From an uncultured Desulfomonile sp. (GTDB lineage Bacteria > Desulfobacterota > Desulfomonilia > Desulfomonilales > Desulfomonilaceae): DNA of 64,000 bases. Positions within the stretch are counted from its first letter, which is position 1, and every line of letters starts with the position of its first letter. The position numbers and the translations under genes are program-made. Location of the stretch: positions 1 through 64,000 of the forward strand of contig CAJBEZ010000003.1 of NCBI GenBank assembly GCA_903952205.1, given 5' to 3'. Shown here piece by piece: positions 9,768 to 18,993 of the stretch. The notes beneath the pieces were generated by a model. That model did no database searches and was not told the origin of the DNA. It saw only the letters and a list, made by a program, of their open reading frames with translations.

Positions 9768-9876
9768 ATACGTGTGAACGCAGCAATTATCTGATAGGCC
9801 CGATAACGGTAGATTTTCCTGTTTACCAAAACATAAGCCTTGGCTGATTTTTAGAAACCGTCACGAACAAGTATAT

Positions 9877-11079
9877 TCAACCCTTCTTAGTCGGCAACGC
9901 CACATAGAAGGTCGACCCTTCCCCAACCTTGCTTTCAACCCACACTCTTCCTCTGTGACCGACGACTATTTTGCGTACGATCGCCAGGCCTAGCCCCGTG
10001 CTGTCCTCGCCTCCAGTGGTTCTTACGCTGGTTCTCTGAAAAGGTTTGAAGAGCTTGTCTATTTCTTCAGCCGGTATTCCCTGTCCCTGGTCTTTGACGG
10101 AAACAATGGCGTCATCTCCTGACATGTTAAGCGCCACCTCAACAGTGCTATCCGGACTCGAAAACTTTATGGCATTGGTGATTAGATTGTTTAGGACCTG
10201 ATTAATTTTTGTAGGATCTATCATAACATCTGGAATTGCATTATCTTGCATGAAACTGAGGCGAATCTTCTTTCTCGCCGCCATCGGAGTGTTCACTGAC
10301 ACATTTCGTTCGATAAACTCACTCAAATTTGTTTTTACGAGCTCAAGTTCCAATTTGCCGGATTCGATCTTTGCAACGTCAAGCAAGTCATTGACGAGTT
10401 TAAGCATGAATTGGCTTGAGGAGTGAATTATTGAAACGAATTCCATCTGTTCCGTGTCAAGGGCGTCAACGGCCTCGTCCAACAGAAATTCGCTGTACAT
10501 CTGTATCGCGTTCAGTGGGTTTCTCAAGTCGTGAGCGGCGATTCCCAGGAAACGGTTTTTCTCTTCATTTAATTTCTCAAGTTCCATATTTTTCTTGGTA
10601 AGTTCTCTCTGGAGGTTTGCCAGTTCGTTATTGAGTCGACCGAGTTCATCATACAGAGCGCTTTCCCGTTGCTCATGCTCTTTAGTGAGATTAACCCGCT
10701 CTTTAAGGGCGGCCCTAAGACTGTTGATCTGTTCATTGCCAATTCCAGTCAGTTCGTCCACCAGTTTTCCCAATCCATTGGATGTCTTTGCCGCAACTAC
10801 GAGAATTGAGTTTTCCCACAAAGCGCCACCGAAACTAAGAATTACCACGCTACCCTTGATCGGAACGCCCAGTTGCCAGTCAAAGGTAGCGCCATGCGAT
10901 TTTATTTCATTAAGAAATGTTAGGGATTTACCGAGGCTGCCACCATCAACGACCATGGCTAAAGATCTTCCCGGTTGAATGCGGGGTTCTAGGCCCAGTT
11001 CATCTCGAACTACCTCGATGATGGTTCCATCCAGCCCACATTTGAATACTGCTCCGACATCCTGTTTTTCAGGTTTCAT
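9877..11079 (-). CDS. Soluble histidine kinase paired with the B12 sensor
   Basis: A 400-residue kinase with no membrane helix. Residues 8-100 look like a PAS-type domain (VFKCGLDGTIIEVV...FDWQLGVPIKGSVVILSFGG). Residues 115-178 are a long coiled coil. The HisKA box is at 178-190 with H183 (AAHDLRNPLNAI). The ATPase domain has N-box VLNNLITNAIKFS, DQGQGIP (330-336) and STGLGLAIV (360-368). The start codon overlaps the stop of the cobalamin-binding gene by four bases (11076-11079), which implies translational coupling and equal production. The pair probably forms one light- or cobalamin-responsive two-component input. No response regulator follows, so the output partner is elsewhere. Confidence 0.88.
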   Translation of the reverse strand: MKPEKQDVGAVFKCGLDGTIIEVVRDELGLEPRIQPGRSLAMVVDGGSLGKSLTFLNEIKSHGATFDWQLGVPIKGSVVILSFGGALWENSILVVAAKTSNGLGKLVDELTGIGNEQINSLRAALKERVNLTKEHEQRESALYDELGRLNNELANLQRELTKKNMELEKLNEEKNRFLGIAAHDLRNPLNAIQMYSEFLLDEAVDALDTEQMEFVSIIHSSSQFMLKLVNDLLDVAKIESGKLELELVKTNLSEFIERNVSVNTPMAARKKIRLSFMQDNAIPDVMIDPTKINQVLNNLITNAIKFSSPDSTVEVALNMSGDDAIVSVKDQGQGIPAEEIDKLFKPFQRTSVRTTGGEDSTGLGLAIVRKIVVGHRGRVWVESKVGEGSTFYVALPTKKG

Positions 11080-12143
11080 AACGCCCTCATTGACAACCGA
11101 TTGGCCAGCGATACGGCCTGCTGAGCGTCGTCAGCAAAACCATCAGCGCCAAGTTTAATCCAAAGGTCTTGGGATGAACGAAGCGCATAACCTCCGACCA
11201 AGATCTTTACTCGGCCATCCGTGTCATGGTCCCGCACGGCCACTATAAGCTCTTTCAGTGTCTTTCTGTGAAACGGCATCGAGGCTGATATTGCAAGCAC
11301 GTCGGGTCGATGCGAATCTATGGCCTGTATTATGGTGGATGTCGGGGTATTCGCCCCCATGTAATAAGTATCCCACCCATCCATCTCAAAGAAATCCGCC
11401 ACCATACGGATACCTATTTCATGGAGCTCTCCACCAACACATGCCGCAACCAGTCGGTGTCCGGTTTTCTCAGATGAGAATATGTATTGATAAAGCTGCG
11501 ACATAATAAGTTGAGTGGCAGCGGAACAATAATGTTCCTGGGCGACACTGGCTCTGTTCAGATGCCAAAGACGTCCGATCTCGTACTGTGACCGCTGAAA
11601 AACGTAAAGGTAGATGTCTTTTATACTGGCGCCTTTTTCAACCGCTTCCAATATCATGTTGCTGGCCAGGTGTCTTTCTCCGCAGAGGAGAGCGTCGAGA
11701 TATCTTGTGGCCAAGTCATGCAAAGGAAGGTCTTCAGTAATGAAGGAAGACTGGGATAAAGATTCGTGTTCAATTCGAGTTGCCGCCGCATCTACATATT
11801 CTTGAGTGATAGAGCTCATCTCTTCTGGAAGTTGTTCCCGCAAAACTTCCTGAGTACACTCGAGCATTTTTGTCAGAGCCTCGGGAGGGAATTTCAATCC
11901 TTCGAAAAGCTGTTTCAGCCAGGCGACATAGTTCGCAAAGATTGTTGGATCAGATTCTGTGAGGGCTTCAATGAGATACCTGAAATGGTGATTGGCGTCG
12001 CGTAGGCTGAACTCCCGCCCTTTATCTCCGTATGGTTCCCATATTTCAGGCTGAATCTCGTACTGTCTTGTCACAATCGCTTCTGATAGAAGCTCCATTT
12101 GTTCGTTGATAATTCTGGCGATCTTTGCATTGATTCCGCTCAT
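11076..12143 (-). CDS. CarH-like cobalamin-binding sensor without DNA-binding domain
   Basis: A 355-residue soluble protein. Residues 1-125 form an all-helical domain resembling the N-terminal region of RsbR-type sensors (RQYEIQPEIWEPYGDKGRE). Residues 140-225 form the four-helix cap, and residues 229-355 the Rossmann-type cobalamin-binding domain. The cap carries W193-x9-E203-H204 (LWHLNRASVAQEH), the same Wx9EH motif that holds the upper face of adenosylcobalamin in CarH photoreceptors. The lower-ligand motif is ELHEIG (239-244) with H241, a variant of DxHxxG. CarH's MerR domain is absent and the next gene is a kinase, so the signal should pass by protein contact. GAGGAGG lies five bases before the ATG. 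Confidence 0.85.
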   Translation of the reverse strand: MSGINAKIARIINEQMELLSEAIVTRQYEIQPEIWEPYGDKGREFSLRDANHHFRYLIEALTESDPTIFANYVAWLKQLFEGLKFPPEALTKMLECTQEVLREQLPEEMSSITQEYVDAAATRIEHESLSQSSFITEDLPLHDLATRYLDALLCGERHLASNMILEAVEKGASIKDIYLYVFQRSQYEIGRLWHLNRASVAQEHYCSAATQLIMSQLYQYIFSSEKTGHRLVAACVGGELHEIGIRMVADFFEMDGWDTYYMGANTPTSTIIQAIDSHRPDVLAISASMPFHRKTLKELIVAVRDHDTDGRVKILVGGYALRSSQDLWIKLGADGFADDAQQAVSLANRLSMRAL

Positions 12144-12398
12144 ATTGACCTCCTCAATGTATACGACAACCTGAAAATTATTTAGAAAATGACTTTAGAA
12201 CAAATTCTGAGCAATTGAAATCCGGCATCAATACGCAAACGCTAAATTTATCACAAAATAATTCCGTGTCACAGTGTATTGCAGAAAACGTTGGTTGACA
12301 ACCTGTCCGCAGGATGACAATGATGGTGAGCGTTTACTCAAACCTTTCAGATTCTATGCGCTGGAATTACCCGTAAACTTACAGAAGGAGGCGCTGTC

Positions 12399-12986
12399 AT
12401 GGCAATGTTCATGCCGCAACTTAGAGAGGCTATTATGCCGTTACATGATGAAGCGGAGAAACGGGGACCGCTCCGGGAAATCCCGGAAAAGACAATGACC
12501 CTTAATAATTACAAGAAGATTCTTGGCCGACTCTATGGATTTGTGTCTCCGTCTGAAGAAGTTATAGAATCTCTGTTGGCAAGCTATAGTGTTGATTTAG
12601 ATTGGGGTGAGAGAAAAAGGGTAGGGCACCTGGAAAACGATCTGACATTTCTCGGTGAGACTCGAAAAACTCTCGAAATGTTACCGAAGTGCGTAGAAGT
12701 TTCAAACATTCGTAACATGTTTCAGGCATTGGGGATCGTATATCTCTTCGAAGGGTCCCGACTCGGAGGATTGGTCCTTTCCAAGGCGCTTAGGGAGCAT
12801 TTTGGGTTTGGAAATTATCAGGGGTACGCATATTTTGCTTCTAATGGAGCGGAAGTGGTTGCCATGTGGCAAACTTTCAAGAATTTTATGGAGAACCATG
12901 TAGCCTCAAATGGAGGCGAAGCAGAAATCATTATTTCCGCTAAGCAAGGTTTCGATTTGCTCAACGGGTGGCTTGACTCATACTGA
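12399..12986 (+). CDS. Biliverdin-producing heme oxygenase (HemO/BphO-like)
   Basis: A 195-residue all-helical protein of the bacterial heme oxygenase family. The proximal heme ligand is expected to be H16 in MPLHDEAEKRGPL. The distal-helix signature is YLFEGSRLGGLVLSK (115-129), where the glycines let the helix kink over heme. Heme oxygenases open heme to biliverdin, CO and iron using O2 and an electron donor. AAGGAGG (12385-12391) lies seven bases before the ATG, so expression should be good. It is divergent from the B12-sensor/kinase pair with a 255-base shared upstream region. Biliverdin could feed a phytochrome, but none is in this window. An O2-dependent enzyme is notable if the host is an anaerobe. 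Confidence 0.85.
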   Translation: MAMFMPQLREAIMPLHDEAEKRGPLREIPEKTMTLNNYKKILGRLYGFVSPSEEVIESLLASYSVDLDWGERKRVGHLENDLTFLGETRKTLEMLPKCVEVSNIRNMFQALGIVYLFEGSRLGGLVLSKALREHFGFGNYQGYAYFASNGAEVVAMWQTFKNFMENHVASNGGEAEIIISAKQGFDLLNGWLDSY

Positions 12987-13023
12987 AATATTACTGAGTT
13001 GACGTAGCAAACACTAGTTCATT

Positions 13024-15015
13024 TCAGCTAATACCGCAGGAGAATAAATCGTTAAGGCACGCCAACTTTGTAGGGTCCCCAATTATAATCAGCACGTCAT
13101 TGTCATGAATCTGTTCATCCGGCGAAGGATTGGCGATCAATTCGGTTCCCCTTCTGATCGCCAATACGGTAACACCGAATTTGCCTCTAATATCAAGTTC
13201 TCTAATTGATTTTCCGGCGGACGGAAACCCGGGATCTATCCGAATCGAAGAGATCTCGGTCTCGGATAATTCTAAACCCAGGTCGGAAACCGTTGGGGAT
13301 TCATACACAGGCTTCCTAAAAACCTGGTAGTGATTTGATCTAATCTGCGCTACGAATTTTTCAATGTCGCTTTGAGGAATCAGATATTTCCTCAAGACGC
13401 GAGCTAGAATTTCAATGGAAGATTCATATTCCTCAGTGACCACTTCATTAGCTCCCAGGTAGTAAAGGTAGTCAATGTCTGAAACAAACCGTGTTCGAAC
13501 CATGATATAGAGGGCCGGGTTCATTCTGCGGGCTGTTTCAATGATCCGTCTATTGGCGGATGGATCCGAGATCATAATCACAAGCGCTCGGGCCTGCTTG
13601 GCGCCGGCGTGTTCCAATACAGGAGAGGTAGACGCGTCTCCATAGTTTATGGGTAGACCACCAGATTGCTCTTTTCTGACGGTGTCCGGATTGAGTTCAA
13701 TTATCACATGGGGGATTTTTGCCGCGGATGCCACCTGAGACAGATTTCTGCCTCCGATCCCAAATCCGACTATGATCAGGTGGTTGTTTTGTTTCGGAGC
13801 GTCCTCCATCGAACCGCCCCTGGAAAAGCCATTCCTTACAACTTCTGGAAGAGGCGCCAACAGCGCCAGCGACGCCATACGCTCCCCTGAAGCAATCAGG
13901 AAAGGTGTTGCCAGCATAGTAATAACCGACAGTCCCAGAAAGAGTTGATAGCTGTCTTTATCTATCAACCCTAGAACCGATCCGGTTTCAGATAATACAA
14001 AAGCGAATTCGCCTACCTGACAGAGGGCAACTCCAGTCAGAACAGCGGTTCTGACTGGAAAACCAAGGGCTATGGCCGCTGAACCGGCGGTAATGAATTT
14101 GACCATTACGACTATCGCCGCTGCAGTGAACACAAGGTAGGCGTTTTGCACAACATAGGAGATGTTCAAGAGCATGCCGATAGAAACGAAGAAAAAACTC
14201 GTGAAAAGATCCCGGAATGGTAAAATGTTACCGAGAGCGCGTTCGCTGAAGTCAGACTCCGATACTATCAGACCAGCGATAAAGGCGCCCAGCGCAAGCG
14301 AAAGGCCGAAGGCCGATGTTAACCAGGTTGTTCCGAGAGCGACCAGTACGATTCCCAAAAGAAAGAGTTGCTGGTTTCTAAGCCGTGCCAGTTGATAAAG
14401 AAACCAAGGGGCCAACCACTTGGCAGAGACAACCACGACCAGCAGAATAGACACAGATTTTATCGCCAGATCCAACAAATCCATGCCGATCGATGAGCTC
14501 TTCCCAGCTAGAATTGGAGATAGGAGTATCATGACGACAACAATGACGTCCTGAAATATCAGAATGGCGAGACTTAACTTTCCATGAGGACTTTCTGTTT
14601 CAGTTCTCTGTTGCAAGATTTTCAGGACTATAGCGGTACTGCTTAAAGACAGCATGAAGCCAAAGAAAACTGCCATGTTGCCCGGGATTCCCATCCCGTA
14701 GGCCAGCAGAGTTCCCGCAGCAATAATGAGTCCAACCTGAATAGTCCCTCCGATCATAATAAGGGATTTGATCCTGATCAAGTTTTTGAGAGAGAACTCG
14801 AGCCCTATTGTAAACAGAAGGCACACCACCCCTATTTCAGCGAGATCTTCGACTTCCGACACATGCTTGACAAGCCCTAGGCAGTGAGGCCCGGCCAATA
14901 TACCCGTCAGCAGGAATCCGACAATATTTGGAACCTTGATGCGTTGGCAGACAAAAACAACAACGATAGCCAGACCGCAGATAACGACGACGTCTTTGAT
15001 CAAAGGAATTTCCAT
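13024..15015 (-). CDS. Kef-type monovalent cation:proton antiporter with RCK domains
   Basis: A 663-residue CPA2 transporter. About twelve helices lie between residues 5 and 385, with the family segments GFLLTGILAGP, LLFTIGLEFS, LSLSSTAIVLKIL and AILIFQDVIVV; the last holds the proton/cation-binding Asp. Residues about 410-530 are a TrkA-N (RCK) nucleotide-binding domain with glycine motif GFGIGGRN. A TrkA-C domain ends the protein (about 570-660). This matches KefB/KefC/YbaL proteins, which export K+ or exchange Na+/K+ for protons under control of the cytosolic RCK domain. No KefF/G-type ancillary oxidoreductase is adjacent. It faces the heme oxygenase gene, ending 38 bases from it. Confidence 0.9.
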   Translation of the reverse strand: MEIPLIKDVVVICGLAIVVVFVCQRIKVPNIVGFLLTGILAGPHCLGLVKHVSEVEDLAEIGVVCLLFTIGLEFSLKNLIRIKSLIMIGGTIQVGLIIAAGTLLAYGMGIPGNMAVFFGFMLSLSSTAIVLKILQQRTETESPHGKLSLAILIFQDVIVVVMILLSPILAGKSSSIGMDLLDLAIKSVSILLVVVVSAKWLAPWFLYQLARLRNQQLFLLGIVLVALGTTWLTSAFGLSLALGAFIAGLIVSESDFSERALGNILPFRDLFTSFFFVSIGMLLNISYVVQNAYLVFTAAAIVVMVKFITAGSAAIALGFPVRTAVLTGVALCQVGEFAFVLSETGSVLGLIDKDSYQLFLGLSVITMLATPFLIASGERMASLALLAPLPEVVRNGFSRGGSMEDAPKQNNHLIIVGFGIGGRNLSQVASAAKIPHVIIELNPDTVRKEQSGGLPINYGDASTSPVLEHAGAKQARALVIMISDPSANRRIIETARRMNPALYIMVRTRFVSDIDYLYYLGANEVVTEEYESSIEILARVLRKYLIPQSDIEKFVAQIRSNHYQVFRKPVYESPTVSDLGLELSETEISSIRIDPGFPSAGKSIRELDIRGKFGVTVLAIRRGTELIANPSPDEQIHDNDVLIIIGDPTKLACLNDLFSCGIS

Positions 15016-15066
15016 ACAAACCTGATTATGCCTATTAGCGTTTTGAATAGAAAAAGGACGTGAACG

Positions 15067-15813
15067 TCAATGACCGATAAAATCTTCTATGACAGGAGCC
15101 AAATCCATGAAATTGAATTTATATTCTTCTTCCAGGTTTCTTTCCTGATCAGGTAGATATGTTTTGCCGAACATTTGGTCAATTTGAACTTGCTTCCCCT
15201 CACAGTATCTGGAAAGAGAAACCTTGGTCATTGATCCAATTAGAAGGGCCCCAGAACTGGCTCCCCATTCAAAATGAGGGCCATCTCCTCCGCTGTCTCC
15301 GATGACAACTGCTTTTCCTGATGGGATATCGAAATTGCGCATTGCCGCTATAGTGTTCTTGGGCTTGTCATCGATCTCACAAACTTCAAACTGGTAACGC
15401 GAATCACCAGGTGTTCTCGAATAACTTATCAGGGGATTTGCCGCGATTATGGGAACATCCGGTAAGACTTTCTTTATAAGCGCTCTTTGAAAAAACCCCT
15501 GCATACCTGTTGTGTTGATCATGAAAAGTATTTGCTGCTCTGAAGCCCATTCTATAAGATCAGAGACCCCTCGGTAGATTGAAAACGACTTGTCCAGAAA
15601 GTTGTCCATGTGGCGCTCAGAAAATGGTTCAGCCAAAAGTTGTCTAATATCATCAGAAGCTTGCCTCAATGAAATTTCATTGCTAGTGTATTTACTGAAA
15701 GTGTTGCGCAGTTCTGTTTCTAGTTCCGGGTACGCAAACGCTATTGGGTCAAACGGACCGGAGGGCGCAAGACATTCATTCCAGTCCGACGAAATGATAC
15801 CTTTGTATTTCAA
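15067..15813 (-). CDS. HAD-superfamily hydrolase-like protein
   Basis: About 248 residues with a Rossmann-type HAD layout. Motif I is SSDWNECL near residues 8-15 (Asp then Asn where phosphatases have a second Asp). A helical cap follows, motif II is MINTTG, and the acidic motif IV is VIGDSGGDGPHFEW. The in-frame frame extends to a TTG at 15843, but I prefer the TTG at 15813-15811. A perfect AGGAGG (15819-15824, minus strand) sits five bases before it, and the protein then begins with a typical MKYKGIISSD beta-strand. The Asn suggests chemistry other than simple phosphomonoester cleavage, or a dehalogenase-like enzyme; the substrate is unknown. Confidence 0.7.
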   Translation of the reverse strand: MKYKGIISSDWNECLAPSGPFDPIAFAYPELETELRNTFSKYTSNEISLRQASDDIRQLLAEPFSERHMDNFLDKSFSIYRGVSDLIEWASEQQILFMINTTGMQGFFQRALIKKVLPDVPIIAANPLISYSRTPGDSRYQFEVCEIDDKPKNTIAAMRNFDIPSGKAVVIGDSGGDGPHFEWGASSGALLIGSMTKVSLSRYCEGKQVQIDQMFGKTYLPDQERNLEEEYKFNFMDLAPVIEDFIGH

Positions 15814-15916
15814 TGACGCCTCCTGTGTCGGCAAGAAAGTCAAATACTTATCTTATGATCAATTATAGGAATTTTGTAGATGTCCAGCAACCTTAATCAA
15901 GATATCAATCATGGGA

Positions 15917-15944
15917 TTGACTCTGCTGGAATTACAGATATGCT
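15917..15944 (+). promoter_or_regulatory. Possible sigma-70 promoter before the HD-GYP gene
   Basis: TTGACT (15917-15922) and TATGCT (15939-15944) are separated by 16 bases and lie about 80 bases before the HD-GYP start. Both boxes are one or two bases from consensus. This is a visual call only. Confidence 0.3.
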
Positions 15945-16025
15945 CTGAGAATATTTTTTGGTGTCCGAACTGAAAGATTAGAATTATTTGTCTTTCTCTT
16001 TTTACTTCTTAAGGAGAACCAATCA

Positions 16026-16880
16026 ATGAGGAGCGATCTCACAGGAAAAAGTCCGATTGATTTTGAAATGCTTAAACATTACGTTGACAGGATTGCAAGT
16101 TCTAAAGAGCGCAAGGGGACTCTGAACTGGAACGAGGATGAAGAGTGTCTTGAATTGGTCGAATATGTTACAGAGAAAAACAAGTTGATCGAGGATCTCA
16201 AGATCGAATGTCGAAACTTGAAAACAGCCTTTACAGAAACGATTCTCAAGCTTGTGATGGCGGCTGAATTCAAGGACAACAGTTCGTCTGATCATGTTGA
16301 ACGAGTTGGCAAATTCAGTTCTTTCATGGCCCGTAAGACTGGTTTTTCTGACAGGGATTGCTCAAACATTGTTTTTGCCGCGGCCATGCATGACATTGGG
16401 AAGATAGGAATCTCAGAATGTGTTCTCTACAAACCTGGAAAACTAACTGCCCCAGAATACGAAATAATGAAGTCTCACACAGAGATTGGCGCTGATATAC
16501 TTGCCGGAGCAAAGTCTGAAGTGCTTCAACTTGCTGGACAAATTGCCTTGAATCATCACGAGCGTTGGGATGGCCTCGGATATCCGAGGGGATTATCAGG
16601 AGAGGACATACCTCTTGTCGCAAGAATAGTGGCGCTGGCGGACACCTTTGACGCCTTGCTTTCGCGTCGTCGTTACAAAGACGCGTATCCAGTTGAGGTC
16701 GCTGTGGAAGTACTCAAGGCTGAAAGTGGAAAACATCTTGACCCTAATCTGGTCTCAATGTTTTTAAATGATATGGATGAAATAATTGAGTTGTTGTATG
16801 AAGACGATATCCCACCCACAAAACAGTATGATCTGAGCCAGAGGGACAGAAATGTAAACTTGGAAGGTGACTGTTTTTGA
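16026..16880 (+). CDS. HD-GYP domain phosphodiesterase
   Basis: A 284-residue cytoplasmic protein. The first 75 residues are helical and charged, with a likely coiled coil near 45-75. The HD-GYP domain spans about 78-265: H90 (DHVERVGK), the metal-binding HD pair H122/D123 (AAMHDIGKIGI), H151, then HHERWDGLGYP at 177-187, the GYP loop, and ALADTFDAL. The full motif set predicts hydrolysis of cyclic di-GMP or a related cyclic dinucleotide. There is no receiver domain, so control must come from the N-terminal helices or a partner. A good AAGGAGA lies about ten bases before the ATG. The gene ends 15 bases from the convergent PhoR-like kinase. Confidence 0.92.
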   Translation: MRSDLTGKSPIDFEMLKHYVDRIASSKERKGTLNWNEDEECLELVEYVTEKNKLIEDLKIECRNLKTAFTETILKLVMAAEFKDNSSSDHVERVGKFSSFMARKTGFSDRDCSNIVFAAAMHDIGKIGISECVLYKPGKLTAPEYEIMKSHTEIGADILAGAKSEVLQLAGQIALNHHERWDGLGYPRGLSGEDIPLVARIVALADTFDALLSRRRYKDAYPVEVAVEVLKAESGKHLDPNLVSMFLNDMDEIIELLYEDDIPPTKQYDLSQRDRNVNLEGDCF

Positions 16881-16895
16881 TCAACCGGGTAATTG

Positions 16896-18671
16896 TCACT
16901 TCAACGGAATACGGATCGTAAACAAGCTCCCCTGGCCAATTCCACTACTGACATCGATCCGGCCTGAGTGAAGATTGATTATGTGACGAGCTATAGATAA
17001 TCCCAGGCCTGCGCCTCCCGTATCCCTTGCTCTTGCTCTGTCAACCCTAAAAAACCTTTCAAAAATCCGTGGGAGTTGATCTCTTGGAATTCCACATCCT
17101 TTATCTTTTACTTCTATCAAGGCTTCGTGATTGCTTTTGTGTGCCGTAACACAAACTTCTGAGCCCTTTTCGCTGTATTTTATTGCGTTGTCCAGAAGAT
17201 TTGACAGGGCTTGTTCGAAAAGCTGCCGGTTGATTTCTATTTCCAGGGATGGGTCACAGTCGGTAATAATCTGAATGTTTTTTTCCTGGGCCAACGTTTC
17301 AAGGAACTTTACAACTGAACGTACAGGCTCACACACAGAAGCCTTTTCCAGTTTCATGGCTCCCTTGTCGGCGTCCTGTTCTACCCGGGACAATTTTAGA
17401 AGGTCTTCTATGATTGAGGTTAGCTTGTCCGTGTGCTTGATGGCAATGTCGAGGAAACGTGACGCAGTTCCAGGATCATTGATGGCCCCGTCTCTTAAAG
17501 TTTCAAGAAATCCCTTGATTGAGGTCACCGGAGTTTTTAGCTCATGAGAGACGTTGGCGACGAAATCTTTACGAATCTGGTCAATGTTTTTCAGCCTGGA
17601 GATATCGTTTAGAACTATCATTGCCCCTATCGGGGTCCCTTGGGTATCTGAGATCAAAGTTCCATGGGTTTGGAGGATTTTGTCAGGGGTCCCTATTACT
17701 GTCAGTTCATCTTCAATTGGGAATGCGCTGGTGAGAGTCCTGGTGACGAACTCATTTAACCTACCGTTTCTGATGGACTCAAGGATCTGTCTGCCAGACG
17801 CTTGAGGTAAAGTGGTCTGGAAAATTTCTTCAGCCGCCTGGTTCATGCGCATTATTCTTTTGGATGAGTCCACGACTATCACTGCTTCTACCATTTCACT
17901 AAGAAGCGACTCCAGTTCGTTTCGCTGCCTCGTCATTGTTGTGAGACGAGCACGAAGCTCCGTAACCATCGAATTTATGGCCTCGGCCAATTCTTGGATC
18001 TCGGTTGCACCGCCTGCATTGACACTTTTGTCGAAGTCACCATTTGCATATCTCTGCGCCGCATTTTTGAGTTCAGCCAGGGGCTCGCTGATTCTTCTAG
18101 ATACGATCAAACTTAAGACCGCCACCACAATCACCAGCAGAAGAATCGCTATTGCAAGTTTCCCGTAAAAAAAATTGAGGATGTTGCTCAGACGCTCTAT
18201 CGAAGTGGAAGCTCTTACGATTCCAATAACGTTGCCGTCTTGTATTATGGGTAAGGCCACATATACCAAATCCTTGTTTACTGTAAAACTGTAACGAGTA
18301 GACGAACTCATTACGCCACCTATGGCCTCTCTGATTTCAGGCCGGGTAGTGTGGTTTTCCATTTTTGAAGGCGAGCCTTCTGAATCGCCAAGGATTGAAC
18401 CATCAGGCCCCAGTACTGTCAATCTATATGGGGTATTTGATCCGAGCTGATCGCAAAATGAATCTATGAAAACCTTGTCGCCAACTGAAAGACGTGGCCC
18501 CAAGATTACTCCTACCATCTCAGCCTGTTTCCTAAGGCTTTCCGAAACGGAGTTAAACTGAATTTCTTTAAGGGCAGTGGCAGCGAAGTAGCCACAAAAC
18601 AGCACGGATAAAAACAGAACGGCCATGTGTGAGCTATAAAGCCGTCCTAACAAAGTTGATCTGAATCGCAT
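16896..18671 (-). CDS. PhoR-like membrane sensor histidine kinase
   Basis: A 591-residue kinase. Helices at about 15-34 and 168-190 flank a periplasmic Cache-like domain (about 36-165). HAMP spans about 190-243 and PAS about 252-365 (MVEAVIVVDSSKRIMRMN...). HisKA holds H376 (VANVSHELKTPVTSI) and is followed by a HATPase with NLLDNAIKYS, DKGCGIP and GAGLGLSI motifs. Order and HisKA sequence match the PhoR/WalK group that senses phosphate starvation or envelope state. No PhoB-like regulator or pst/phoU gene is adjacent, so the signal is unassigned. Its start lies next to the 320-base gap before the P-type ATPase remnant. Confidence 0.88.
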   Translation of the reverse strand: MRFRSTLLGRLYSSHMAVLFLSVLFCGYFAATALKEIQFNSVSESLRKQAEMVGVILGPRLSVGDKVFIDSFCDQLGSNTPYRLTVLGPDGSILGDSEGSPSKMENHTTRPEIREAIGGVMSSSTRYSFTVNKDLVYVALPIIQDGNVIGIVRASTSIERLSNILNFFYGKLAIAILLLVIVVAVLSLIVSRRISEPLAELKNAAQRYANGDFDKSVNAGGATEIQELAEAINSMVTELRARLTTMTRQRNELESLLSEMVEAVIVVDSSKRIMRMNQAAEEIFQTTLPQASGRQILESIRNGRLNEFVTRTLTSAFPIEDELTVIGTPDKILQTHGTLISDTQGTPIGAMIVLNDISRLKNIDQIRKDFVANVSHELKTPVTSIKGFLETLRDGAINDPGTASRFLDIAIKHTDKLTSIIEDLLKLSRVEQDADKGAMKLEKASVCEPVRSVVKFLETLAQEKNIQIITDCDPSLEIEINRQLFEQALSNLLDNAIKYSEKGSEVCVTAHKSNHEALIEVKDKGCGIPRDQLPRIFERFFRVDRARARDTGGAGLGLSIARHIINLHSGRIDVSSGIGQGSLFTIRIPLK

Positions 18672-18993
18672 TCTACTTTCTCACAAGTCAGATACTATTT
18701 TTTACCGCCGCAAAGAACAAAGTTATTTGAGCTTCCTAAAAAGTTCTTAAATCAAATAATAAGCGAGATCTTGATCATCCGCTTCGGGTTTTTTACATCA
18801 TGTTCCAACCAAGACGTTCCCTGTCTGACGGGATGTCCTGCCACACTGGTGACAATATCACGGATACTTTGGTCGCTGCAAGGAAGACAATTTCTTTAAA
18901 TGGAATCACTAAATGTTGCCTGGTCAGGAACAAATCAGACGTTGTAATATGTTTTGTATATTTTGGAATAACAATTTACGCCTTCTCGCTTTT
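18672..18993. other. Gene-free stretch of about 320 bases
   Basis: This lies between the PhoR-like kinase start and the 3' end of the truncated P-type ATPase. The only open frames are short, lack ribosome-binding sites and overlap the ATPase remnant antisense. No RNA gene or clear terminator was seen. The kinase promoter should lie near 18680-18760. Confidence 0.45.
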
